The notes beneath the pieces were generated by a model. It had not been told where the DNA came from. It saw only the letters and a program-made list of their open reading frames with translations, and did not search any database. Shown one piece after another: positions 55,563 to 64,000 of a DNA stretch of 64,000 nt; position 1 is the first letter of the stretch; each line of letters begins with the position of its first letter. This DNA is from Peromyscus leucopus. Its lineage: Eukaryota > Chordata > Mammalia > Rodentia > Cricetidae. A program made the position numbers and the translations under genes. The stretch lies in NCBI RefSeq assembly GCF_004664715.2, contig NC_051073.1, positions 66,375,164-66,439,163 on the forward strand, read 5' to 3'.

Positions 55563-55736
55563 GAAATATTTGGCTATCAGACTCAACGCTGTAGGAAAGC
55601 TCTCTGTCTCATTGGATCCATCTTCTCTCTCGGAATCCTCCCTTTGGTGTTTTACTGGAGACCAGCTTGGCATGTGTGGGCAAACTGTGTCCCATGTTCC
55701 CTGCAAGAAGCAGATGTGGTGTTGCTGAAGACAACT
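55563..55736 (+). CDS. Atp13a4: Atp13a4 coding exon 2 (residues 22-79)
   Basis: Preceded by a clean acceptor (CTTTCTGTTCCATTTCAG) and followed by GTAAGT at 55737, phase 0 at both ends, 58 codons with no stop. The translation starts EIFGYQTQRCRKALCL and contains LPLVFYWRPAWHVWANC and CSLQEADVVLLKTT. These are the conserved opening of ATP13A4 and close relatives: the FGY motif, a hydrophobic segment at about residues 34-53 that forms the membrane-inserted extra N-terminal helix of P5B ATPases, the WRP motif right after it, and a CxxC pair. This N-terminal part anchors the cytosolic regulatory region before the actuator, phosphorylation and nucleotide-binding domains, which lie in exons beyond this window. 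No other exon-like signal follows in the remaining 8.3 kb. Confidence 0.95.
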
Positions 55737-56601
55737 GTAAGTATACATCTGTTTTTGTAGATGGTGTCCCGTTTTTTGGACACTGGGTTGTAAGTTGTCT
55801 CCCAGGCAGGTGGTACATGGGTAGGCTCCTCCATCACTGTATACCTGTCCAGAACTCAGAAATTTGTCTACAATAGGACTTCTTAAGGATAATTACTTCA
55901 CAGGGTAGTCCCTCTAAAATTGCGACTTTAGCAAATGTTAGAGTCAACATAAACATGTTGATTGCTGAAGTAGTGGGTAATGTAGAGTAGTTAAGTCAAG
56001 ACTACAAGCCACTGATTCTAAATTCCTACCAACCCTTGACTTTAAGCCTGGTACATAAATGCTTCTAGCCTCCACAGCAATGACTCTGGAAAAGGGATAA
56101 GGGAGTTTGAGAGATGAGGAGCATCCCACCGAGGAAGCTGCTGTCTCCCTGTACTGATGGGAGAACCATAGATTTTGATATGCTTGTGTCCTGATCTGCA
56201 GAAACACTAGGGCATAAAATGCAACCATTTTGTCACTGAGGTCATCGCCCATCTGCTATTTCAAGGCTGTGGCATCAGGTGAGGCTCTCCCAGCTTAGCT
56301 TCATGTCACTTCCTTGTGGCACTCATGGCACTGAGACCACATGTATCATCTTCCACCCCCACTCCCAACCCCGCCTCCTGCAGGAAAGCCAGGTCCAGAA
56401 GGGGAGCTTATATGTTAACTGATACACTCCCAGTTCCAGCATCTGTACTGGGTGACTGATAGGTGGACATGATACTCCTATTGAGGGAATGAAGTGACAG
56501 TCTCTTGGAGGGTTCTTTCCTGACTAATCCTGTTATTCTAACAAGGCATTGGCACAAATGACCTGTGGCAACAACCAATTTTGATAAGTCAACTTCTTTT
56601 G

Positions 56602-57364
56602 TAGTGGTTCTCAACCTTCCAAATGCTGCCACCCTTTAATAGAGTTCTTTGTGTGGGGTGAGCCCCCAACCATAATTGTTTTCATTGATACTTCATCACT
56701 GTAATTTTGCTACTGTTAGGAACTGTAATGTAAATACCTGCTATGCAGGATGCCTGATATGTGACCCCTGTGAAAAGATCATTAGACTTCCAAAGGTTTG
56801 CTACCCACAGGTTGAGAACTGTAACATGAATCTTAAAAGGTCTTATTAATGGAAAAAACTTGCGGCCGGATACTAGGGTGAAAACAGAAAGATCAGAGAG
56901 ACAGAACAAGCCACAGCCAACCTCACCTCACCAACTCCTCAGCCGATCCTGTTTCTACGAATCCTTAGACTGAAAGCCTCTGAGTCCTTACCCCTGAGGT
57001 TCTCAGTTGAACTGTTGCTAAAAGCCTCTAGTTTCTGGTTCTCATACCTTATATAACTTTTTGCCTCCAGTCATCACTTCCTGGGATTAAAGGCCTGTGT
57101 CTTTCCCAAGCAAAGACATGAGATTTCAAGTGCTGGCTTTAAAGGTGTGTTCCACCACGCCTGATTCTGTTCCGAGTGTGGCCTTGAACTCACAAATCCA
57201 GACAGATCTCTGCCTCTCGAGTGATAGGATTAAAAGTGTGTGCCACCACTGCTGGGCCTCTATGTCTAATTTAGTGGCTGGCTCTGTTCTCTGATCCCCA
57301 GATAAGTTTATTAGGGTGCACAATATTTTGGGGGGGCACAATATATCACCACAGAGAACCACTG
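56602..57364 (+). mobile_element. URR1-type hAT DNA element, split by an LTR
   Basis: The left part 56602-56819 begins TAGTGGTTCTCAACC and includes GTAATTTTGCTACTGTTAGGAACTGTAATGTAAATACC...CCACAGGTTGAGAAC. The right end CACTG is at 57360-57364, completing the inverted terminus GAGAACCACTG. The flanking 8-mers TTCTTTTG and CTCTTATG agree at 6 of 8, as expected for an old hAT target duplication. An LTR sits five bases from its right end. Confidence 0.85.
56814..57359 (+). mobile_element. ERVK-type solo LTR inserted in URR1, with a B1-like internal segment
   Basis: LTR 56820-57353 (534 bp), TGTAACATGAAT to ATATCACCACA, flanked by GAGAAC at 56814-56819 and 57354-57359. A TATA-like CTTATATAAC lies at about 57049. 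The part 57128-57258 (GTGTGGCCTTGAACTCACAAATCCAGACAGATCTCTGCC...GATTAAAAGTGTGTGCCACCAC) looks like a reversed B1 body that has become part of the LTR. Strand is inferred from the TATA-like motif. Confidence 0.82.
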
Positions 57365-57455
57365 CTCTTATGGGAGTGTAACACATTTTTATTCGTGCCA
57401 ATCTTTCTAGATAAATATTTTATCTATGCAGCAAGAGAAGAGCAGCACATTTGAC
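57308..57455 (+). repeat. Local duplication, copy A (LTR end plus host flank)
   Basis: TTATTAGGGTGCACAATATTTTGGGGG...GAACCACTGCTCTTATGGGAGTGTAACACATTTTT...ATTTTATCTATGCAGCAAGAG...AGCAGCACATTTGAC. It spans the LTR/URR1/host junction and matches 58719-58872. Confidence 0.9.
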
Positions 57456-58050
57456 AGCTGGTCAGTCAGAATCAAACAGCTCCCCGCCTCCTAATGAAAC
57501 CAACAAAACAAAACGAAAACACCCGAACATGCCACACTGAATCCTGCTATCCAACACAGCTTGAGCTAACCTTTCATTAACCTGGGAGTCCAACCAAGTT
57601 TGTCCTTGTTGGCTTGTGTTATAGAAACCAGCCCCGTCCTTTAACTGGATCCTGGTGCCTTCAAATCACTACATGATACATGAGCAGTAGCTTAGGGACC
57701 AGCTCTCAGGTTCGACTATACTCTAGCTAGATATTCTCGAAGAATAAACTTCTAGACTTGAAGAGGTCCAGAGGCTGTTGTGTGGTAAGTAGGACTACTT
57801 GGTACTAAACTGGAGCTTTGCCTCAAGGCTCGCGCCATGAAGACTTGCAGAATGTTGAGGAGAGAAAAGCGCCAGGCACTTACCACTGGGCATTTGATGG
57901 ATTAGAAAGCCGAGCCCCAGAAACATGGCAGACGTACCTAAGGTCATCGAAAGGGAGACAGGACGAAGTCCTCGGTAGCCTAGGCCCTCATCCAGGCCTG
58001 CTCCCACTACACAGCACTTAGACCACTTCTGTTCCAATCTCACCTGGCAT
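57456..58050. other. Intron 2 stretch with no recognised feature
   Basis: Apparently unique; no repeat or exon was recognised. Confidence 0.4.
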
Positions 58051-58195
58051 CAGAGTGAGCTAGGGGGCCTGCGGAAACAGATTGCAAGCTCCAACCCCCA
58101 ACCCCTCAGAGTTGCCAGGCTACTGAATTTGGGTCTCAACCCAAGAATGTGTGTCTTTAAGAAGCCTTCAGGTGTTGTGAGACCTTTCGGCAAAG
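58051..58195 (-). mobile_element. MER5-like hAT relic
   Basis: GGCATCAGAGTGAGCTAGGGGGCCTGCGGAAACAGATTGCAAGCTCCAACCCCCAACCCC...GCTACTGAATTTGGGTCTC...GAATGTGTGTCTTTAAGAAGCC resembles the MER5 family (cagattgc.gggccccacccc...agaatttgcatttc). Orientation is tentative. Confidence 0.5.
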
Positions 58196-58495
58196 GACAA
58201 ACAGTGAGAAAAAAAATTGCTATAGTCAGAACTAGTATCTATCAGTTCACTTGTTCATTGGGAGAGGAATAGAGACCAGGATATTTGATCTATTACTTAG
58301 CCATAAATGTGTACACAATATGAAGAGGGAAAAAAATCCAGATTTAGCCAGATGTTAGAAGTGGACTTCCTGTACATAGCCTGAGTGTCTCACCAAGGCA
58401 GTTGTATTTTCTGGGCCACTGAATGAGGGGCCTTGCATATTCATGAAAAACTACCATTTGGGGTTCCTTTGAAAAATGTGTTCCTCTCTCATACA

Positions 58496-58620
58496 ATACA
58501 TCCCTACCTTCTTTTCTCCTCCCTTTCCTCCTTCCAGCCCTCCTTCTCCTCTCCTCCCCTACCCCTGATCCACTCCTCTTCTGTTTCCCCTCAGAAAACA
58601 GCAGGCCTCCTGGGGTGTCA
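58496..58620 (+). repeat. Pyrimidine-rich stretch
   Basis: CCCTACCTTCTTTTCTCCTCCCTTTCCTCCTTCC... impure CT-rich region. Confidence 0.7.
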
Positions 58621-58718
58621 ATCAAACACGGCATAACAAGTTACAATAAGACAAGGCACAAACTCTCATATCAAGGCTGGGTGAGGCAAGCCCGTGGGAG
58701 GCAAAAAGAGTCAGAGAG

Positions 58719-58872
58719 TTATTAGGGTATACAATATATTGGGGGACACAATATATTATTGGGGGACACAGAACCATTGCTCTTATGGGAGTGTAACACA
58801 TTTTTGTTTGTGCTAATCTTTATAGATAAGTATTTTATCTATGCAGCAAGAGAGAAGAGCAGCACATTTGAC
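58719..58872 (+). repeat. Local duplication, copy B
   Basis: It matches 57308-57455 with scattered substitutions and a 10-12-bp internal insertion (TATTGGGGGACACA doubled). It lacks the rest of the LTR and the URR1 body. Confidence 0.88.
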
Positions 58873-59529
58873 TGTTAAGAGTCTTGGGGTTCCTTTTTTT
58901 AATGGTGGTGAGGATAAGCCCAGTGCCTTGCATGTGGTCAGCTAGTATTCCACCACCATGGTACATACCCAGCTCAGGATCCTTTTATTAGGACATCATT
59001 CTGTGTGAACCCATAAGGCTGATCCTGTAGCATGAAAGGAATTTAACTCTACATGGCACCAAACTGGCTCCCAGATAGCAACGTTCTTGCTGCGTTAGGA
59101 GCAGAGCCCCAGAAGTGGAGGAGCTCTCTGCCTATAGCTCTGAAGGACTCTTGGCTGGTCAGCCTTTGCCCCTCCCCCCCCATGCTGCTCACAGGCCCAG
59201 GACACAGATGGAAATAAGAGGAAATGGGCAAGGAAACAGAAAATGTAACTAGGAAAGTGAAGGTAATGGAGGGGCAAACAGGCTAAAAGAAACAGCGAGG
59301 AGGAAGAGTGTAGTCAGAAGCCTTCAGGCTACAGAAGAGCAGTAACAAGTAACAGCCAGAAGGTGCCTGTGCATGGGCTCATGGGACCTTGTGGGATTTG
59401 CTGTCAAAAGCCAGACTTCCAGTCCTAGCTCTGGAAGTTTGTTACCAGGTTTTCAGAACCTTGATTATTCCATTTGTAAAATGGGGCTAGTGAAACCATT
59501 TACAAACTGTGAAGTAGATCATCCAAGCC
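58873..59529. other. Intron 2 stretch with no recognised feature
   Basis: Apparently unique; only a C-run at 59172-59181 stands out. Confidence 0.4.
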
Positions 59530-59530
59530 A

Positions 59531-59564
<34 letters not shown>

Positions 59565-59568
59565 GTTG
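59531..59568. repeat. (TG)n microsatellite
   Basis: About 17 TG units with one TTTG interruption. Confidence 0.93.
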
Positions 59569-59959
59569 TTCCTGAACCCTCAGAAGCTTTCTGTTCACAA
59601 GAGCTTACTATTGTCAGGGCACATCTGCTCATCTGAATGTGTACTTTCTTCATCATCCAGCGGGCCTAGATGTTCTGGTACTAGGAGTCTAGAGACCTAT
59701 CTCTCACCAGCCAGGTGGTCTCTTTTAGTTTTTCTGTAGTTGTGTTTGCAAATGGATATACCCTGGAAAGAGCCAGCACTTTACCGGTAGGTCTGGGAGC
59801 CACACCCATCATGGAGTCCTTTCTTTCAATCACGAGACTCTATCAAGCCCCTCCCCCTGGCCCTCCAGAACTAATCAGAGATGCCTCAACTCCCTCCAGT
59901 CTTGCCTTTTCCATCTTGATTTCAACTTTAATTTTTAATTACCTGCTCTTATGTGTCAT

Positions 59960-60720
59960 TTGAAATGGATTTGCTATGCCAGAGACTCTCCAAATAAATG
60001 AGCTTCTAAATTGGTCTTTATGTAATTAGACAAGAACTCAATTATTTCCAACATTCGAACTATCTGAGACTTAGAGGAAAAGATGCTTTCAGCATCAATA
60101 GTTTAAAAGTCTACTGCTAGGTTATTGCATTAAAACGACAACTTAAAAGATTTTGTTTGAATTATATTGCAATAGCTAGACTCTAACAAGTTTCCATTAA
60201 GAGGACGGAGTGACTCCTACCCGAAAATGCATTGTGTATCTGTTCTTCGTCTTATTAAAAAATCAGTGCTTGGTATTTATCATCAATCTCAAGCCGGTAA
60301 GATTACAGTTTATTATCACAGATACTGATTAACTAGTCATTTCTCTACATAAAAAGCCATGATGTGCTCGCTGGAAATTCTCCGTATTCAGCTTATTTTC
60401 AGCTCTTTTTTTCTTATTAAGCAGTGCTAAGCATGAGATTTTTATCTTTTTTTCCAAAAGATGAGTGTAATTACAATCTTATTTCATAAATTTTAAAATG
60501 CATTTGATTCATCATTTATCTATTTGTGAATTTTAACCCATTTCTGCAGTGTTGCTTCATTTCTATGCAAATAACATGATTTACATTCATCGGGGCCGTG
60601 AATTAAGTGCTCCTGGTGATTTCCATATCGTTGTTATAATTACAGACACACTTTCCCCTTCATTGTCATTGTGTGTCACATGTCGTCACAGCCCCCTGAT
60701 CCGCAGAGGAGAGCTTTGTG
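59960..60720. promoter_or_regulatory. Candidate conserved non-coding element in intron 2
   Basis: 760 bp without any recognised repeat, AT-rich, and dense in developmental-factor-like motifs: octamer ATGCAAAT at 60565-60572, GTAATTAGAC near 60022, TTATTAAGCAG near 60415, GTGTAATTACAATC near 60467, GAATTAAGTGC near 60600 and TTATAATTACAG near 60636. This texture is typical of deeply conserved enhancers. Sequence conservation itself could not be tested here. Confidence 0.4.
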
Positions 60721-61024
60721 ATGCTTAGATATGAGGCCTAGATCAAGGCACCTCATTGTGATGTTCCAGTGAACGGAGGCAAGGCCAGAGGCTTTAGCGC
60801 CAATCTCAGAAATTCCACAAAGCAGCCATGCAAATGCCATCTTGAGGGCTACAGGTCCAGCAGGGCTGTCTGTAAGTAGTGCTGCTTTTACTTACAGACC
60901 CCCTCTGTCCCCTTCCTGCTCCGAAAGGTGGTCTCTCAGAGCCCACACTTCCCACTCCAGCACAACCCTTGGTTTTTTTCTCTGCTCTCACCCATGAAGT
61001 TTCTCAGAGAACCACTCAAGTATT

Positions 61025-61810
61025 TGTTTGCTCATCCGTTCATTTGGTCATTCAGTAAGTGTTTACCAAGCTCCAAACAGACCTAGGCGGTGACCAGACA
61101 GATGGAAATCCTGCCCTTCTTAAGAGACATTCTAGCGAGACGCCCTCGCCCTGGGTAGAGCCTAGAAAGGGGGTGTTCCATCTCACTTACCGAAACGCCC
61201 TCATTCTTCAACGCTGTACCACCTTCTCCTGTATGTCTTTATCGTCTTTATTGTCCAGTTCTGGAGGCAATTATTGCCTCTCCTCCTCTCTGTTTTCATT
61301 TCTGACTGTCATGCTGGTATGGAATCTACTCTGTATTAATAGACTATCCACTTTCCAGCTTGTATAGAATTCTACTGTGGTTATTCTAATTGTCATAACA
61401 ACCCTGGAAAACAGTCATTATCATCTGCATTTCAGAGATGAGGCAACAGGAGCCTCTCTATTCATTTTTCTTTCCTACATAAACTCTGGGAGCATCAGTT
61501 GTTGTGGGCGGCAGGCCTAGCTCAGGGGCAGGCATTTGGCAGGGGAGTCCACATTGACAAATAAAGACAGGATGCATGGAGTTCATCAGATTACCCCACA
61601 AATGAATACGGAACTACTGAGAAGGTTAATAAGGAAAAACTCGTGGTCACAGCAGGATTACATAATAGAGGCACAACCAGGTAAAATCTAGGAAGGACTC
61701 TCTGAGGTCTAAAAATAGGAGTCAAGAAGTGATGGTGGCCGACGGGGACAGACACATGGGGAGTGATCCACATAGAAGAACCCATGTGGGCAAGAGCTTG
61801 AACCTGAGCC
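61025..61810 (-). mobile_element. L2 relics with an embedded MIR, reverse strand
   Basis: TCCGTTCATTTGGTCATTCAGTAAGTGTTTACCAAGCTCC (reversed L2 end) starts at about 61037. GTCATAACAACCCTGGAAAACAGTCATTATCATCTGCATTTCAGAGATGAGGCAACAGGAGCC at about 61391-61455 is a reversed MIR core. GCAACCAGG-type L2 text continues to about 61810, weakly. Confidence 0.5.
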
Positions 61811-61829
61811 TTCTGATTCTCTGAGGCGT

Positions 61830-62000
61830 AGGTCTTTCTTTAATTTCTCTGACAATCTATGCTCTTATGATGTCTTTCCTTTTGTTGGATTATAAACTGT
61901 GTGAAGAGAGAGGTCAGGGCTTGCTTTTCATCCTTTATAGTACCTGTGGCACACGGCCACAGCAGGTGCCCAGTACTGTATTAAATTAAATAAATGGAAT
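61830..62000 (+). mobile_element. L2 LINE 3' end, forward
   Basis: GGATTATAAACTGTGTGAAGAGAGAGGTCAGGGCTTGC...CACGGCCACAGCAGGTGCCCAGTACTGTATTAAATTAAATAAATGGAATTGAA follows the L2 3' end closely. Confidence 0.75.
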
Positions 62001-62740
62001 TGAATCGATAATAAATAATCTTATGGTTCCCACTCATATTTTGGTTCCAGATACAAAAGTAAAAAGCTGTGTGGGAAGGCAGGAGGGTACAGCATCTTGA
62101 TTCCCTCTCCTGAGATCCAGTCTCCATTTCACTAGCAGCCAGCCTGAAATAGACAGAGCTGGCCTCTGAGAAATGACCAAATGTTGACAAACAGCTTCAA
62201 GGCCTTAATCTTTGGAACACAGGGCCATCAGCGGGGCTGGTTTCTGGTGGGGCCTTGTCACGTCCTCACCTCCTCACCTAGCCTTTTCTGGTTCCTCACA
62301 CTTCTGCTTCTTTCCCTTATCACATATGACATCATGCTTACCGGAGTTGTGTGCCACCTGTGACCTCAGTTAACCTTAATCGCCCCCTCCAGGCCCCATC
62401 TCCAAAGAGACTGGAAACTAGGGTTTCAGCATGTGACTTTGGTGTGTGTGTGATTTATTCCATAACTCGAAGGTACTTAACACTTTCTTCACTGCCTCTG
62501 CAGGACAGCGAGGCCTCCACAGTTTCTCCTCCTTGTGTAGACTAAACAGGGCGGTGCGTGTCTTTGGAGTGCTAGCGAGGAGCCTGCCGGCAGCAGGCAT
62601 GCCCACGAGCTAACTCTTGGTGCCTGCCACTCCAGAGATTGCGGAGGATTAGTTTACCCAAGACATGCTGTCCACTTCAAAAACAACAAACAAGCCCAAA
62701 CTCCCAGCAAAACCCCAAAGACTCGCTGGGCTGTTCTGGG
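62001..62740. other. Intron 2 stretch with no recognised feature
   Basis: Apparently unique; no exon or clear repeat. Confidence 0.4.
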
Positions 62741-63174
62741 TTTCCTTTCCCCTCTCCTCCTCCCCCTCCTCCCCCCTTTTCCCCTCCCTCCCTCTTTTCC
62801 TCCCCCTCCTCCCTTTCTCCCTTCCTCCCCTCTTTTCCTCCCCCCTCCTCCCTTTCCCCCTTCCTCCCCTCTTTTTCCTCCCCTCCCCCCCCCCTCCTCC
62901 CCTTCCCCTTCCTCCCCTCCTCATCCTCCCCCTCCTCCCCTTCCCCCTTCCTCCCCTCTTTTCCTCTCCCCCTCCTCCTTTTCTTCCTCCTCCCCCTCTC
63001 CTCCTTCCCCTTCTCCTCCCCCTCTCCTCCTTCTCCTTCCCCTTCTCCTCCTCTTCCTCTCCCTCCTCATCCTCCCTCTCCTTTTTCTCCTCCTTCCCCT
63101 CTTCTCCTCCTCCCCATCTCCTCCTTCTCCTCCCCCTCTCTTCCTCCCCACTCCTTCTCCTCCCCTTTCCTTTC
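62741..63174 (+). repeat. 434-nt pyrimidine tract
   Basis: Composed of C and T with only four A residues and no G by hand count. It is built of CCTCCTCCCC/TTCCCC/TTTTCC blocks. It generates artefactual open frames up to 240 codons on + and 194 on -. It ends TTTCCTTTCACACAG, so an acceptor-like AG (63179-63180) directly follows on the Atp13a4 sense strand. Confidence 0.97.
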
Positions 63175-63180
63175 ACACAG

Positions 63181-63917
63181 ACCCCTTTGTCATTTAACTT
63201 GGTTCTTTGTTCCTCCTCGTCCTTTTTGGTCAATGTGTCCTGGCAGAACTGGTCAGTCTATGATTCTTCCAATACACAGTGCATTCTCCATACACTTTCT
63301 GACTAAAACCAAAGTTCCAGCTAATGCCAGCTCTTTGAGCTCAGTATCATTGGGAAGATGAGACAAGTCTATCATAAACACCCAAGCAGTAGAGGTCACT
63401 ATTTTATACTGTACTGAACTCACCTCTAAGAAAAGTCCTCTGTTTTTAATGTCTCTTTGGACCTTTAGATCGGATTACTTTTGATCTTAAGGCAAGCTCA
63501 GAAGCACATTTTGTGTGTGGGGGACAAACTCTTATATCACAGACGTCATAGGACTGGCCTTAACTGGAGAGCAATTATATTGCTTTTAAACTCCAAGAGT
63601 TGAAGTGGTTTTAGGAAAAGTCTGAAGTATGATAAGGAACAGACTCCACTTCATTTATTTACTTATCAAAGTTAAAGTGGTATTTCCTGGCTCAAAAGGA
63701 TGAGTTTACAGGAATTAAAAAAAAATGCTGCTTCTTCGATTTGTCTGCTCAGGTCAAACACAAGTCTTCTCTGTACTTTCAACTTCTGGGAGTCATTCTT
63801 CAATGGTTTGTAAATCTGCTCTTTGAGGTTCAAAGATTGATCAGGTTAATTCTTTTGTTGCAAAGATGTAAACCTGTTTAACGAGACTGAGGTATCAAAA
63901 GCTCAGACCTTCTAGAC
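63181..63917. other. Intron 2 stretch with no recognised feature
   Basis: Apparently unique; A8 at 63717-63725. No exon recognised. Confidence 0.4.
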
Positions 63918-64000
63918 CAGTGGCTCTCAACCTTCCTAATGCTGCCACCCTTGAATCTACTTCCCCATGTTGATAGGTGGATGGAGGACAGAGGGGGGCA
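63918..64000 (+). mobile_element. URR1-type hAT element, cut by the window end
   Basis: It begins CAGTGGCTCTCAACCTTCCTAATGCTGCCACCCTTGAATCTAC, the standard URR1 5' terminus, and then diverges. The 3' half lies outside the window. Confidence 0.8.

Larger units (their letters stand above)
55737..64000 (+). other. Atp13a4: Atp13a4 intron 2 (partial, more than 8.2 kb)
   Basis: It starts with GTAAGT. I searched by eye for the next conserved coding block (DEF..YSWKKV-type) and did not find it, so exon 3 lies beyond 64000. 55743-56590 appears to be unique sequence. Confidence 0.8.

Noticed and set aside
55408..55728. 106-codon open frame overlapping exon 2
   Set aside because: Out of frame with the conserved Atp13a4 translation of 55563-55736; it is a shadow of the real exon.
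62639..63361. 240-codon open frame (+) and 194-codon open frame (-) over the pyrimidine tract
   Set aside because: Pure low-complexity Pro/Ser/Phe/Leu or Arg/Gly/Glu translation of a CT repeat; no codon signal or domain.

Overview
The window is nuclear DNA from a rodent. It is dense in B1 and B2/B3 SINEs, Lx-type L1 3' UTRs, rodent ERVK-type solo LTRs and URR1 hAT elements. These sit among older mammalian repeats (MIR, L2, L1M, MER5-like). The youngest-looking L1 3' end (about 36.7-37.5 kb) and a CCAAT-rich LTR family present in three copies resemble those I know from cricetid genomes (hamster, vole, deer mouse). Cricetid is therefore my inference; the species is not proven.

The only protein-coding gene I can support is the 5' end of Atp13a4, a P5B-type ATPase, on the + strand. 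Coding exon 1 is 8280-8342 (21 codons from ATG, GTAAGT donor). Coding exon 2 is 55563-55736 (58 codons, TTTCAG acceptor, GTAAGT donor). Both junctions are phase 0, and together the exons encode residues 1-79, including the first hydrophobic segment. They are separated by a 47.2 kb intron. Everything after 55736 is intron 2; exon 3 was not found. The 8.3 kb upstream of the ATG holds the presumed promoter, which has no CpG island or clear TATA box, plus old repeats.

Intron 1 is a layered record of insertions. Its main parts are: an ancient L1ME-like relic split by a B1 (11.5-12.8 kb); an Lx L1 3' UTR (16.9-18.0 kb); a sense-strand Lx L1 (20.1-24.7 kb) carrying a 31-copy, 34-bp minisatellite inside ORF1, a solo LTR with a 6-bp target duplication, and a deletion of most of ORF2; an Lx 3' UTR interrupted by a composite LTR (28.5-29.9 kb); a long reverse-strand L1M broken by at least five later insertions (30.4-35.3 kb); a cricetid-like L1 3' end (36.7-37.5 kb); an intronless, frameshifted KRAB zinc-finger pseudogene on the - strand (41.8-43.2 kb); and further solo LTRs at 49.6, 52.2 and 53.9 kb.

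Intron 2 contains an LTR inserted into a URR1 element (both target duplications readable), a 150-bp local duplication that copied the LTR/host junction, a repeat-free AT-rich block at 59.96-60.72 kb that looks like a conserved non-coding element, and a 434-nt almost pure pyrimidine tract ending in an acceptor-like CACAG. I saw no rRNA, tRNA or other RNA gene, no CRISPR array and no bacterial or viral gene set. LTR and LINE assignments rest on remembered consensus sequences; RepeatMasker was not available.
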